Shown here: positions 9,732 through 22,292 of the stretch, piece after piece | Numbering within the stretch: the first letter of the stretch is position 1 | Layout of the letters: every line of letters begins with the position of its first letter | Source of the DNA: Cryptomeria japonica | Taxonomy: Eukaryota > Streptophyta > Pinopsida > Cupressales > Cupressaceae | Assembly (NCBI RefSeq): GCF_030272615.1 | Contig: NC_081412.1 | Coordinates: 672,957,823 to 673,021,822 of the forward strand | Reading direction: 5' to 3' | DNA: 64,000 nucleotides | Notes under the pieces: model-generated | Databases searched by the model: none | Told to the model about the DNA's origin: nothing | The model's input: only the letters and a program-made list of their open reading frames with translations | Made by a program: the position numbers and the translations under genes

Positions 9732-11117
9732 TAAACAAAACTAAATGAGGATGGTCAAGTTGTAAGAAACAAGGCTAGATTAGTTTGTAAAGGATATTCT
9801 CAAATGGAAGGATTTGATTATGGTGAGACATTTGCTCTAGTAGCTATAATTGAAGTTGTTAGACTATTTCTTGCCTATGCAACATACAAGAACTATAAGG
9901 TCTATCAAATGGATGTTAAATGTGCATTTTTGAATGGTGAACTTGAGGAAGAAGTATACATTGAGAAGCTATATGCATTTTCACTGATAGATGAAAAAGA
10001 TATGGTTTGCAGGTTAAGGAAAGCATTATATGGATTGAAACAAGCTCGTAGAGCTTGGTATGCAAGGTTGGATAAATATCTTTTGAAGCTTGGTTTTACT
10101 AAGGGTAATGCTGATAACAATTTATATTAGAAGATCATTGATGATGATATTCTGATTATTGAATTATTTTTTGAGGATATCATTTTTTGAGGTGAAGATA
10201 AATTATGCATGGAATTCTCTAATAATATGAAGGGTGAATTTGAAATGTCTATGACTGGTGAGATGAGATTTTTCTTAGGTTTACAAATTGCTCAAACTAA
10301 CAAAGGAATTTTTATCTATCAAACTAAGTATCTAATTTAATTGTTGAATAAGTTTGGTATAGATAATTCCAAATCGGTAAGTACTCCTATGGTGACAAGT
10401 GAGAAATTATCTATCAAAGACACATCTGCACCGATAAATTTGACAAGGTATAAGTCTATGATTGGTGGCTTGTTATATCTAACTCAGACTAAATCATATA
10501 TTATGAATATCATAAGTATTGTTTCAATATATCAATTTATCCTAAAGAAAATCATGAACGTACAGTAAAGAGGATATTTTGGTATTTGCAAGGAACAACA
10601 GAATATTGCTTATGGTACTCTAGAGATTATAACTTCACTTTATGTGCATATACAGATGCAGATTGGTCAGTAGATACTGATGATCGGAAGAGCACTTCTT
10701 GTGAATTTTTTTCTTGGAAAGAAATTGGTTTCATGGATCAACAAAAAACAATTCTGCATTTCTTTATCTACTACAAAAGCTGAATATGTTGCAGCAGCAA
10801 CTATTTGCACACAAGTCCTGTGGATGAAGAAAATGTTGAAGGATATCAAAGTAATTTGTAGTGAATTAGTAGTTATCTATTCTGATAAACCTACAGCTAT
10901 TCACATGTCTAAAAATATGCTATTTCACACTAAGACTAGAACATATCAATACAATATAACTTTCTGAAGGAAAAGGTGGAAGAAAAGGAAGTCAAATTGA
11001 TTTATGTGAACACTAAAGAGAAGATTGCAGATATATTCACTAAACTATTGTTTCATGAATCATTTGAATATTTGAGAGACAAGCTAGCCTGGGTATCTAC
11101 CCCTCTGGCAGAAACTT
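9732..11117 (+). pseudogene. Copia A reverse transcriptase and RNase H, 5'-truncated
   Basis: Similarity to Copia B begins at about 9745 in the middle of RT ([14 protein letters not shown]) and continues through [55 protein letters not shown] and STPMVTSEKLS. It then reaches the RNase H part (SLSTTKAEYVAAAT, VVIYSDKPTAIHMSKN). Gag, protease, integrase and the first part of RT are missing because the D1 LTR abuts the coding sequence. The metal-binding FVDD motif of its relatives has become FFED near 10170. Stops at 10128, 10188, 10337 and later, plus frameshifts near 10130, 10570 and 10680, make it dead. Confidence 0.9.
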
Positions 11118-11485
11118 AATTGATGTAGTAGAGCATCGGTCTGGTATGCATCATCAACTTTATGCTTGCTCTAGATTGATGTAGTGGTGCTACTACTTGG
11201 GGGGAGTAGTCAGCTTTGAGATTCATAGGATTTTGATATCTATGTCATATCTTTGGCATTGATGTCAAAGGGGGAGAATTACAATCTAAAAAATAATGTC
11301 ATAATATGTCATATGGGGGAGAGATTCACACCAGTTTCAAATTGGATTGCACTCCTCATGGGGAGTTGTTGGGATTTTTCAGTTTTTCATTGTTTTATTT
11401 TCTATGAGAAATTTTTGGCATTTCTTGGCACTTAGATGTTTTCTTTTTCACATCTATTGTTGCCATCAATGTCAAAGGGGGAGAT
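11118..11485 (+). other. Copia A 3' untranslated region and polypurine tract
   Basis: This follows the RNase H remnant and has the conserved block also seen in Copia B (51215-51569), including TAGTGGTGCTACTACT. It ends with the polypurine tract AAAGGGGGAGAT just before the LTR. An internal second copy of CAAAGGGGGAGA lies at about 11266-11277. Confidence 0.8.
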
Positions 11486-12716
11486 TGTTTGTAATATGAA
11501 GAAATTGATTATGTGTTGCATTGATGTCAACACTAGCTATTATGATTGGTTACCAACAGACAAATTTTGATTACTAGTAGAAGAACTAGTGTTATCGGTA
11601 GAAGGGACTATAAGTTGGATACTACCGACATGTTTGGATCAATGGAATATGGTTGGTTTGATGTGTTGTATGTTTTGGTCAGTTGGTATTGATTTGATGA
11701 TCAGATGCTATCATACATTCTAGTAAGCCTATACTGTTAAGGGTTTAGGGTTTTACCGACAAAACTTTTACTGAGAATCTTTGATAGGATGCATAAGTGG
11801 TGTTGGTGTAGCTTCTAGATGAAATTCAGGATGCAGAGGGTGATCTTTGTTCGTGCCTCGACTGATTAGAGACATTGCTTTGGCATGGTGGATCTATTTG
11901 AGTCCGATATCTATCTAGGTTATGGACCTATATCATGTAACATGTTGTTAAGTATTCTCTACACATTATTGGGATGATTTATGGATTGGTTAATGTTGTT
12001 TTGGTCTAAAGCTGACATGATATATCATTTTAATGTGGATGTATTTAATGATCTTATTGTAATATATTTTAGGTGGCTGACCTAATTGGTTTAGGCCTTA
12101 GGGTTTGTATAAATTGATGTAAGATCTCATTGTAGATCACGGTCATGGAATGAAATGCGTGAATAATGAAAAGATCTTATGCGAAGGATATTTGGTCGAT
12201 CATAGGTGATCGGATTGGGTTTATGTAAGACGCCAAAGGCCTCTAATATTGAGCTTAACAAGGACTATAATTAGGCATGGTAGATGTTATCAGTGGCAGT
12301 TCATTCTTCTGAATTGTTGTACAATTATATTGAGGTGGTTATAACCTTTCTGTAGTCAGTGAGACTCCTTTGTAATGAGCAGTACACTCTAGGCAGTGTG
12401 CCTTCCTGCATGTGTAGGCCCCTTATTATATCACATACTTTCTATAGAAGTATCATCTCATTGTGGGTAGGGTTCCCACCATGGTTTTTTCCTTTTCTGA
12501 TTTTTCCACGTATAAATCATGGTGTTATGTGGTATGGTTGCAATTTGTTCATTCTATGTTTCATAATTAAGTTTTATTGCTTTCTAGTATCTATTTCTGC
12601 TATTTTGGTATTCAATGTTTATGTGCTCGGGTTAAAGGTGATAAAATGATTTGATTAATATAATCTGTTGACAGTTGATTCACCCCCCCTCTCAGTTGTC
12701 CACCGGTTATTCTAAC
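11486..12716 (+). mobile_element. 3' LTR of Copia A
   Basis: The LTR is 1231 bases, begins TGTTTGTAATATGAAG and ends ...GGTTATTCTAACA. It is the same family as the Copia B LTRs (19721-20965 and 51570-52813). The C-rich run CACCCCCCCTCTCAGTTGTC (12681-12700) near the end is shared with those LTRs. The sequence directly after it (TGTAT) starts the tail of Gypsy D2. Confidence 0.9.
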
Positions 12717-12784
12717 ATGTATCCATTTATCTTATCTTTTCTGAACCAACGCAACAAATTGCATTGTCTCAAAGAGGGGGAAAA
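12717..12784 (+). mobile_element. Gypsy D2 3' internal tail with polypurine tract
   Basis: These 68 bases are similar to 8885-8943 of D1: the inverted repeat adjoining AAAGAGGGGGAAAA. It is all that remains of the D2 internal region on this side. The rest should lie on the far side of Copia A, which seems to have inserted here. Confidence 0.75.
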
Positions 12785-13559
12785 CGTAGACACCTAAAAT
12801 TGTCTTGTCTAATTAAATAAATATTTTTATTTATTTAATTATTTTATCCTAAGTCTTCTACTAATTAAATAAATTTGTATTTATGTAATTAATTCTTTAA
12901 TTCTCTTCTAATCCTTTCCTCATTTAAATAAATACTTTTATTTATTTAAATTGTCATTTTCTTAAATTAAATAAATATTTTATTTATTTAATCATCCCAC
13001 TTCCTCTATTAGTTAAATAAATATTTATTTATTTAATTAGTTCAGTAGCTTTTTCTACCCATGACACATGTCATTCATCTCTTAATTCTTCTCTTACCTA
13101 CCCCTTTATCATTTAATTATTTTCTCTACCTACCCTTTAATCCTAGCTGACCATTTATATTTACACCTCTCAATCTTATCCCTCTATTTCTTACAATATC
13201 ATATATATAAGAGGATACTCTCATTCCTTATCACCTAATCGTCCAATTATCAAATCTCTTATGCAATCAAGCCTTCTTGCGATCAAGCTATCAACCACAT
13301 TTTTGGTCTTTGTTGAGCTCTTATGCATACAGAAAATCTGAGAGCGAGTATATCAAACAAGATCAATGGAGAGAGGAAGAAATGGAGATTGAAACCCTAA
13401 TAGACACGTGAATGGTAATATTTCTTTATTTTGTTTATTTATATTATCTTAGGTATCTTTATTTGTGTATGGTGGATTCTTTACATTGCTAGGCTAGGGT
13501 TTTATGGTTAATCCTTGTTAGTCTTTCAATATTATTGTTTTCATTATCCATTTTCACCA
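12785..13559 (+). mobile_element. 3' LTR of Gypsy D2
   Basis: This is 775 bases and clearly homologous along its length to the D1 LTR. The initial TG has decayed to CG. It has five AT-rich palindromes at 12812-13045, a TATA box at 13204-13211, and ends ...TTTTCACCA. It is a second 3' LTR rather than the partner of D1, because both are preceded by polypurine tracts. Confidence 0.85.
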
Positions 13560-14538
13560 TATTCACTTATACTTTTGGTTAGGCTTGCAAGGCTTATCAT
13601 ATTTCTCATGCTTCTCATATCTATTGTTCCTATCATGCTTATCAAATTTATCATTCCTATCATATTTAGACATTCTCTTTGACTATATAGAAGCAAAATG
13701 TCCTATCTTATTCCAAGAAAAAATATTTTAGAGGAAATTTTCCATCATATTTATAAGCTCCCTTAGGCAATCTTTGGGAAATCAATGCTTCGATCTCCTC
13801 CAATTCTCTTTCTTACTCTTCTATTTCTCTTCTTTCTCTTTCATATCTAGATATTTTCAATTCATCAAGATCATATTTTTGCTTTCTAGATATAGATGCT
13901 CTAAATGTTGTCTCATAATTTCCATCTAATTCACCAAATTCACTCAGTTCAGATGTGGCAATATTTCCAACCAACATATATCTTGTCACAGTAGTCACAC
14001 TTCAGATCTCATCAATAGCAGCTTCCTTATGTTTGTAAGTAGGAGGCAATGATCTCAACACCTTAGCAAAAATTTCATCTCCTTCAAGGGTCCCACTGAC
14101 ACATTTGATGCCTAAGACAAGTTCATTCACTTTAGCCATAAAGGAGTCTATGTTCTCATCTTCTCCCATTCTTAGCATCTCATACTTCTCTTTAAAACTC
14201 TACAACTTAGAAACTTTGACTTGTTTATCTCCTTCATACAAGGTCTCTAGATTCTCCTAGATTTTATGTGAAGTCTGAAGTCCCATCACATTACTAATTT
14301 TTGAATCAATCGGGGTGCTCAACAATGATTCCTTAGATCTAATTTTATTTTCAGCTTCCTTGATCTCATTAGTAGTAACTGGTCCATTCAGAGGAACATA
14401 ATAGGCATTCTTTGTAATCTTCTAGTAATCTTCTCCAAGACATCTCAAGTTCACCTCCATCCATTTTTTCCATATAGCATAATTACTTTCATTAAATCTC
14501 AGACTCTCCTTCTTAAAGATAACTCCTCTAGTTGCCAT
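13560..14538 (-). pseudogene. Copia F gag, minus strand, truncated
   Basis: The minus strand from ATG at 14538 reads GVIFKKESLRFNESNYAIWKK, a typical Copia gag start. It continues through EKYEMLRMGEDENIDSFMAK, VNELVLGIKCVSGTL and SLPPTYKHKEAAI to a zinc-knuckle remnant (NKIGHFAS, about 13700). The final part, KYDRNDKFDKHDRNNRYEKH (about 13600-13665), is a charged near-repeat. Several stops are present. It is cut by the Gypsy D2 LTR. Protease and the rest of pol are missing on this side. Confidence 0.85.
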
Positions 14539-14580
14539 CCCAGTTCTTCCTCAAGAATTTAGCTTCTTCCAGAGGATCTA

Positions 14581-14592
14581 GTTCTGATGCCA
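14581..14592 (-). promoter_or_regulatory. Copia F primer-binding site
   Basis: The minus strand reads TGGCATCAGAAC, two mismatches from the initiator-tRNA-Met complement TGGTATCAGAGC. It lies five bases inside the LTR end. Confidence 0.7.
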
Positions 14593-14597
14593 ATTTT

Positions 14598-15918
14598 TGG
14601 CAACAATAATGAGAGAAAATTGAGAGGAGAAGGGAATCAATTTTCACTGGATTACCAACTCAACCACAAATACAAATCTAATAAACTATAGTAACAACAA
14701 ACATAAGAAAATTGATAGCACAACACACAACACCAAGTTTTTTATGTGGGAAACATGGTTAAGGGAAAAACCACAGTGGGAAGCTACCCACAAGAAGATG
14801 ATACTTCACAGTATTATGTGACAATAGTTACAATGGGGAATACATTAGCATTCAGGCACACTACCTAGAGCTTACAACTCAAGATACAATAATCTAGAAG
14901 ACTACAACCCTTAGGGAAGTGTGACTGAATTACAACAAGATACAAACTGCAATCTAGAAGGAATGAACTATAATAATAGCATCTGCAAATACTTGATGAC
15001 AATTCTAGTTTATAACATTTGTCTTCTCTCCAACACCAATCTCTTCTTAATACGCCACACCAAAAGATGAATCCCTTGTTTGCACATACATCACTCTCTG
15101 ATAATGCAGACACAACCTCGATAGCTAAATTACATGACTATATCACCTATTTATACAATTCATCAACCTTGACAACAAGTTCAGCTAAATCCTCAACTCA
15201 TAATTAGAAAATTACATCACACGATACAAAGATCAACCATTGGACCAATATAATGATATACATGATATATTATGGACCTAATTCAAATCTCTAAATATGC
15301 ATCACCACCAAAAATCATGCCAAGATCAACTGCAACACACTACACCACCAGGAATACCTCATAACATGAAGAACATCCCTGCTTCATAAAAATCACCAAT
15401 AACTCACATAAAAATCAATGCATATCATCTAAACAAATAGGATACAATCAGGAAACACTAGAAGGCATGTTAGAGTCATCAATAACAACTGCACCAATAC
15501 CACTTTCAAATCTTCATCGATCAACATCTAAAACTCAAGAGCACTCAAACAACAATAGCTTTCATGAAGAAAGATAACTTGTGGAGCACTAAATCACGAA
15601 CCATCTGAAATGTAGATACATAAGACCATGTAAAACAATCTCCCATAAAATTAGCTCAAGATCTTATCACATCAAAATATACCGGAGGAAATACTAAACT
15701 CTACAAAGCACTGATTAGAAAGGAAAAGTAAAAACCAGATCATATGATATGATTAATTAAGCTTTCCAAATCACCAAAACTAATATTGAAAGATATAATG
15801 ATACTTGAAATACTCCATACACCAAACCATGATCCCAATAAACCAATCTCCAACCACTAGAGCATAAATGACAGGAGTATGTTGACATCAATGACAACAA
15901 CATATCCTAGTAGCAACA
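14598..15918 (-). mobile_element. 5' LTR of Copia F
   Basis: About 1.32 kb, read on the minus strand from TGTTGCTACTAGG (15918) to ...TTGTTGCCA (14598), directly upstream of the primer site and gag. It includes the block AAAAACCACAGTGGGAAGC (plus strand, 14765-14783) that is typical of Copia LTRs and also present in Copia C. The outer boundary is inferred from the terminal dinucleotides, because the partner LTR is not visible. Confidence 0.7.
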
Positions 15919-18062
15919 ATGACGAACAAAAGGTCCACCACTAAATCACATGTTGAGGATGCAAAGACAACCATTACTGAGTGAGATAAGTGTTTGAATT
16001 TTTATGGCTAGGAGAATAGGAGCGCGTAGAAACTATTATCTTCCGTGTAATTTTTTTTTAGTTCGCTCTTTACTGTCATATAGAAAATTGATACATATAG
16101 CATTTTAAATATTGTGATATTAAAAATATAATATTTTACATGTGTTGATCTTGTAGAATAGTATGTGGTACAACATACTTGTATCTTCACATGTGGTAGT
16201 GTTATGATAGAGTCACTAAATAATAACTCATATAAAGAATATAATGTTTGTAGGAAACATGAATATTCTTGCAAGGGCATTTGTAACAAAATTAAATATG
16301 ATGTATTATATTAGAGAAAAATAATATTTGAGATGGCACAAGGTATGAGAAGTAGGTAACAGTGAAGTTATACTTGTATGTATTACTATAAGTTGTGATC
16401 CAGTAGAATTGTCTATATATTGATAACAAGTTTATACCAACAATCTTAAGGTTGTAATAGTGAGTTTTTCAGGTTCCCCACATTCTCACATGATTTAATG
16501 CTTTATTGTTTTATCCCTTGAACACTAGTGGAATAATTTACTCAGCACCTAAGGTTTAAGCAAGTTCTACCTTGTGTCCCTACAAAAATTGTGAGATCAA
16601 TAGATGAAACCTAATGGGATCTCAAGATGGACCTGTATTCTCACAATTAAGGAAAAGTTATGCCCCATGACCTTGCAAGTTAGTGGATATTACTTATTAA
16701 ATACTTGTGGGAGTGCGATGAAATAGAGATGTAACTATTTGATGTGAAAAATGTAATTTCCATGATCGCATAGGTTATTTCAAGTTGGAAAGAGTTAAGT
16801 AGCAATGAGTAGGAAGGTACCATGTGTCTTGTGGGAACTAACAATTGGAGTAGAAAGAAGGCCTTGCGGCCTTGCAAAGAAGATGATGTGGACACTAGAT
16901 GGAATGCTAGACAATAGGAAATGATAGGTGTCTTATAGGTCAAAATCTAATATGAATCACATGTCCCTTCATGATAGCATCAATACTAACATCCATCGCC
17001 AACAAGCTCTATATAAATGTTGCATTTACTTGAAAGGTTTGGTGCAAACTAAGATCATGGCTCCTTCATTATGTCATCCATAGAATGAAAAAATTCATCA
17101 TTATTATTTACATGAAATATTTCCTTGTATATCAAAATTGCCACTTGTGGTCTACCATACAACACCTTAGCATTCACTTGCACTAACAACCCCATTTTTA
17201 AAAAAGTTCCTAATATGCTTCTTGCATGGAGGGTTGGTCTTATGGTCCTCAAGACCATATGCACACCAATAACTACAATACAACCTCCCATATTATCAAC
17301 TAGACATGTTATTAAATTTAAAATTGACAAAGTATTCTGATGAATCGATCTGCTAACTAGGAATACATCTTTGTGGTGTGTTAATTGTACACTGTTTTAT
17401 GGTTTTCTTTATGCTTCTTATGGAAAAACATGACTTCAACACCAAAAAACATGGATTCCCTTGTCAAAAATGCATCCAATCTCGCATGTGGAATTGTTGC
17501 ACAAAGGTCTTTTACAGAATCATCTTCGATGCAAATTGTTGTCCACTCAATGTTATTTGATGAGAAATGCCAAACGTCATCACCACAATCTTGGACTTAC
17601 AGATCATCAACATTTGCCATTTTTATCATCTCCCCATCCTAACAACTACATGTACCAACCCGTGGTATATAAAATATAGTAGCAATACACAAGGGATATA
17701 ACAATATTTAACAAATAAATATAATCTCAAGTATGTCTATTCTGAAACAATAGTATATTGTCTATTCTGAAACAATAGTATATTCATTACAATTAATGTT
17801 TGTATAGTATCTTCAATGTGCACATGCAACAAAAAATTAGATGTATATGTTGTAAAATCATGTTGCTCCTTTCAACAAATGTGAAATGAAGACATATCAC
17901 ACATCAAACCTTCAAACAAGTTTACTTTTGAATCTTCACAAATATGATATTTTATTTGCCATGGAAGTTTTTGTAGCCATTTAATTAGAAACATATTGAC
18001 AATATTGGTGATATCACATACATCATTTGTAGTAATCCCTAACAAATAACACGACCCTAATG
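15919..18062. other. Unassigned AT-rich DNA
   Basis: No gene or recognisable element was found. Open frames are under 100 codons and have no familiar motifs. A 25-base direct repeat lies at 17736-17784. This may be the host background into which Copia F and Copia B inserted, or very old decayed transposon. Confidence 0.5.
17736..17784. repeat. 25-bp tandem duplication
   Basis: Two adjacent copies of TCTATTCTGAAACAATAGTA followed by TATT. Each copy contains a short inverted repeat (CTATT...AATAG). Confidence 0.9.
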
Positions 18063-19240
18063 AGCATATAGTCATTTTATAAGGAAGACAATATTGAGAC
18101 TTGGCTGGATAGAGCCATGAATAATAGTCCAATTCATATATATTGTTTAGGGGCACTAGAGACATGAAGTGTCAAAACAAAGGAAATGATAGTTACCAAG
18201 GTGGAAAAGACACTATTTTATTATCAAGGATACACATTGCATATCAAATTTTAATTTGCCAAAGGCGGTCCTCAATCTCCCAACAGCTTTCAGAGACCAT
18301 TTCCAAGCCTAAGTCAAATACATTACACTCTACCTAAGACAAAGATAAAAAATGTATAGATTGTGTCATTGAGAAGGCATCCTTAGTCTTAAAGTAAAGT
18401 CTTAGCACTATGAGTGATGGCACATAAATTATTTGTAGTAAATTTATCACTCTCCCTAGCAAGCCACAAGAAACTCATGGTAATGGGCTTGTAATCATTA
18501 TATAAGGAAAACAATATTGAGATTGTCATTGCATAAAGCTAGTATATGACAAAATGATAATCTAAATTGAATACAAGGGAGTGACACTACAAAATTATTA
18601 GTGGATACAAGGGAATGAAAGTACACAAAGAAATTCATAGTTGGAATGGTGACAGGATGGTGATGAAGGTACCTAGATAGAGCAATGAATAACACCTATT
18701 CATATGATTTTCTAAAAAGCATCATAGACACGAAGTGTGAAAACAAAAAAAAATATGACAACCACCAAAAATGTCAAAGACAAGCATGGCATATCAAAGC
18801 TTTATGTTCCAAAACCAATCCTCAATAGCACAACAACTAAGATAAATAGTTTGTAGGCTTATATCAATTGCATTATAGTCCACCTAAGAAAGATCTAAAA
18901 AGTATACATAGTGACAATGAGAAGGAATCCTTGGCCTACAAGTAAAGTTTTTGAAATATGAGTGATGACACATAAATTATATGGCGTAGTTGTAGAAATA
19001 CCCCTCACAAGCCATAGTAAGATTACCATACCTTTTCTAGTACACAAATGCATTCATAGTTGACAAGAGGACATCATGGTGAGGAAGTTGGTTGTATAGA
19101 GCCATGAATAATAATCCATTTCATGTGATTTTATTAGCAGCAGTAGAGACATCAAGTATCAAAACACATCAAAAGAGATAGTCACCAAAATGTACACCAA
19201 ATATGGAGTGACATTTGTAGTGAATATTATGTTCCTTCTA
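18063..19240. repeat. Degenerate ~420-bp tandem repeat, about three copies
   Basis: Anchor phrases recur in order. ATAGAGCCATGAATAAT is at about 18109, 18676 and 19096. A block with GAGACATGAAGTGTCAAAAC and relatives follows each. TGAGTGATGGCACATAAATT is at about 18410 and 18960. The first and second copies are separated by an extra partial unit (about 18490-18610, ATAAGGAAAACAATATTGAG matching 18078-18097). The copies differ by perhaps 20-25%. No coding capacity is seen in any copy. Confidence 0.75.
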
Positions 19241-19720
19241 TCTTACAAAATGCATGCCAAACATTCCCTTTTCCCAATGCTATCGATATTTTGTTTTGTT
19301 GTTCAATTCTAGATTAAAGAGACATTTGAAATCTACATCATAGTTCCTTCGAGGCTATATTGTTGATATCATACTTATGTTGAGAACATCGATGGAAGGA
19401 GTTGTATGATTGATATGTAGAAAACAATCTTATGGACATGTTATAATATGAAGTTACTATTTCTCACATTGACCATAACCATTTGATCTATTCTATGCTT
19501 ATATCATGATCTTCATGTATGTAAGATTGTCTACCACCAAGATTAACTAGTTTCATATCATTTTATCTCAACATCCAGATCATGAAATAAAATTTTCATT
19601 GATAACTGGAATAAACTTATTAATTTATATCTACTACTTTGTGACTTGATATCTTTTGATTGCTCCTATTAATGTAGGAATAGCAATTGATCACTTTCTC
19701 TTATTATGGCAACAAGTTCC
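19241..19720. other. Unassigned DNA flanking Copia B
   Basis: No gene is seen. The last five bases, GTTCC (19716-19720), are the left target-site duplication of Copia B. The right copy is at 52814-52818. Confidence 0.7.
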
Positions 19721-20965
19721 TATTATCAATATGAAGGAATTGATAATGTGTTGCATTGATGTTTTGTCATTGATTTCAACACTAGCTGTTATGATTGGTT
19801 TCCGCCAGACAGGTTTTGGTTACTGACAGAAGATCTAGTGTTACACGTTGAAGGGACTATCTGTTGGACACTACTGGCATATTTCAATCAATGGAGTATG
19901 TTTGGTTTGATGTGTTACATTTTTCTAGAGCATGTTTTGGTCATTTGGTATTGACTTGGTGATCAGATGCTATCATACACTCTAGTAAGCCTAGACCGGT
20001 AAGGGTTTAAGGTTTTACCAATAGAGCTTTTACTGAGAATATTTGACAGGATTCATAAGTGGTGTTGGTGTGGCCTCTAGATAGAATTCAGGATGCTAAA
20101 GATAATCTTTGTTCATGCCTCGACTAATTGGAGACATCGCTTTAGCGTGGTGGACCCAGATTAGGTCTGATACCTATCTAGGTTATGGACTGGTATCATG
20201 TAACGTGTTCTCTATATGTTACAGGGATGATTTATGGATTGGTTAATGTTGTTTTGGTCTAAAGCCAACATGGCATATCATTGTAATGTGGATACATGTA
20301 ATGATCTTATTAGGTGGCCGACCTAATTGGTTTAGGCCTTAGGGTTTGTATAAATTGATGTAAGATCTCATTGTAGATCATGGGAATGGTCAAGGAATAA
20401 AATGTGTGAATAATGTAAAGATCATTTTCAAAAGAGATTTGTTCGATCATAGGTGATCGAATTGGGGTTATGTAAGAGGTCAAAGGCCTCCGATATTGAG
20501 CTTAACGAAGACTGTAATTAGGAATGATAGATGCTATCTCTAGCAGTTCATTCATTTGGATTCTTGTGCAATTATATTGAGGTGGTTATAGCCACTCTGT
20601 AGTTAGTGATACTCCTTTATAATGAGTAGTACACTCTAGGTAGTGTGTCTTCCTACATGTGCAGGCCCCTCATTATATCACATACTTTCTGCAAAAGTAT
20701 TATCTGCCTGTGGGTAGGCTTCCCATTGTGTTTTTTCTCTTTACCGGGCTTTCCATGTACAAATTATGGCGTTATGTGGTATGGTTGCATTGTGTTAATT
20801 ATCTATTTCATTCTTAAGTTTTATTTCTTGTTGGTATCTATTTTTTCTATTCCGGTATTCAATGTTTATGTGCTCTGGTTAAAGGTTATAAAGTGGTTTG
20901 ATTAATATAATCAGTTGATAATTGATTCACCCCCCCTTCTTAGTTGTCCACCTATTATTATAACA
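19721..20965 (+). mobile_element. 5' LTR of Copia B
   Basis: 1245 bases, ending ...TATTATAACA before the primer site. It contains a TATA-like TATAAATT at 20349-20356 and a C-rich run near the 3' end (20930-20938), both shared with Copia A and the 3' LTR. Confidence 0.92.
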
Positions 20966-20967
20966 AT

Positions 20968-20979
20968 TGGTACAGATCT
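20968..20979 (+). promoter_or_regulatory. Copia B primer-binding site, decayed
   Basis: TGGTACAGATCT lies two bases after the LTR. It resembles the initiator-tRNA-Met complement TGGTATCAGAGC with changes. Confidence 0.6.
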
Positions 20980-21022
20980 TTGGTCCTCTTATTCTGAAGC
21001 TTAACTGCTTGAGATAGATCCT

Positions 21023-22292
21023 ATGGCAACTAATACTTCAAATCCACCGGCAACTATTTTGAAAAGAGATATCTCTAAGCTTGATGGAACAAATTATGGG
21101 ATATGGAAAATATGAATGGAGACTCATCTTGGATGTCTTGGCAAGGATATTTGGGATATCACTGAGAAAGGATACACACCTTATGATCTGGCATCTGGAA
21201 ATCTTGCTCCTGCACACTTGGACAAAAAATATTGAAAATGATTTCAGAGCTAGAGAAACCCTCTTGTGTGCACTCACTGATCAACAAATCATGGGATTGA
21301 CTGATAAATCATCTAAAAAGGTTATGTGGGATAAATTGTAAACTCTGAATGAAGGTGAACCTACTATCAAAATTTCTAAGCTTGATGATTAACAGGTAAG
21401 ATATGAGAACTTGAAGATGGAAGAAAATGAAAGAATTGCTACATTTATGGAAAGAGTAAATGAGATTGTCATGGGAATTCAATATTGTAGAGGATCTCTG
21501 AGTGAAGATGAAATAGTTTCTAAATTTTTGAGAGCCCTACCATCGGCTTACAAGATGAGGGCTATTGCAATTAATGAATTGAGAACAATGGAAAACACTC
21601 TAGTTAACAAAGACATTCTGATTGGGAAATTATCTACTTTTGATCTCAAAGAATTTGGACCTTCTGGAGCTGCAAAATCTAAACCTACTTTTCATTCATC
21701 ATTATCTACCGGCAAAAGTGATTGGAAATCCCTATATGCAAAATAATTGGAAGATATAAGGAAAGAGGATGAAGAATTTGAGCAACTTGAAGCCTTATTT
21801 GCTAGAAGAGTACCTAAAGGACTGACATGGAGTAAGTATGAAGGAAAAGCACCTTTTAAATATTTTGCATCTAGATATCCTGAAAGGAATGCAAGATTTG
21901 AAGAAAGAGTTAAGAAATCATGTAAGCCTAATCAGAAAAAATACAGATTCAAGAAAAACAAATATTGCTACATAGCGAATGAGGAAGGAGTAAGTGATGA
22001 TTTAGAGGATGAACGAGAAGGAGACTCTACTAGTGAATCCAACAACAGAAAGGAATGGGTGTTCTATGCTTGAAAGGAAGATGAACCAGAACTAGCTATC
22101 ACAAATAAAGAAAAGGCCTTGGTAGCAAAAGTTGAAGACAAGGATGAATGGGTAATTGATAGTGGATACTCACATCATATGACTAGAGATAAAAGAATTT
22201 TTTTGTCACTGCAAGAATTCAATGGCGGTCAAGTAAGATCTGGAGATGACAAAGCATGCATGATCAAAGGTAGAGGTATTATTTCTCTAGAT
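21023..22292 (+). pseudogene. Copia B gag and start of protease
   Basis: The frame starts MATNTSNPPATIL and RDISKLDGTNYGIWK, the usual Copia gag opening. It continues with ENERIATFMERVNEIVMGI and SLSEDEIVSKFLRALPSAYK, and ends with a charged tail. Stops occur near 21114, 21234, 21342, 21744 and 22071. In the zinc-knuckle region the sequence reads PFKYFASRYPERN, where Copia C has a full CCHC knuckle, so about eight residues are missing in frame. After gag comes protease with the active site WVIDSGYSHHMT (about 22150-22185) and DDKACMIKGRG. The frame is then interrupted at 22292 by Copia C and resumes at 44083. Confidence 0.9.

Noticed and set aside
8944-13559. D1 and D2 LTRs as the two LTRs of one Gypsy element
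   Set aside because: Both are preceded by an internal tail and polypurine tract, so both are 3' LTRs. The DNA between them is Copia A, not a Gypsy body.
17055-18165. Minus-strand frames of 91 and 97 codons as a host gene
   Set aside because: There is no recognisable domain and no joining splice sites I could defend. One overlaps the start of the 420-bp repeat.
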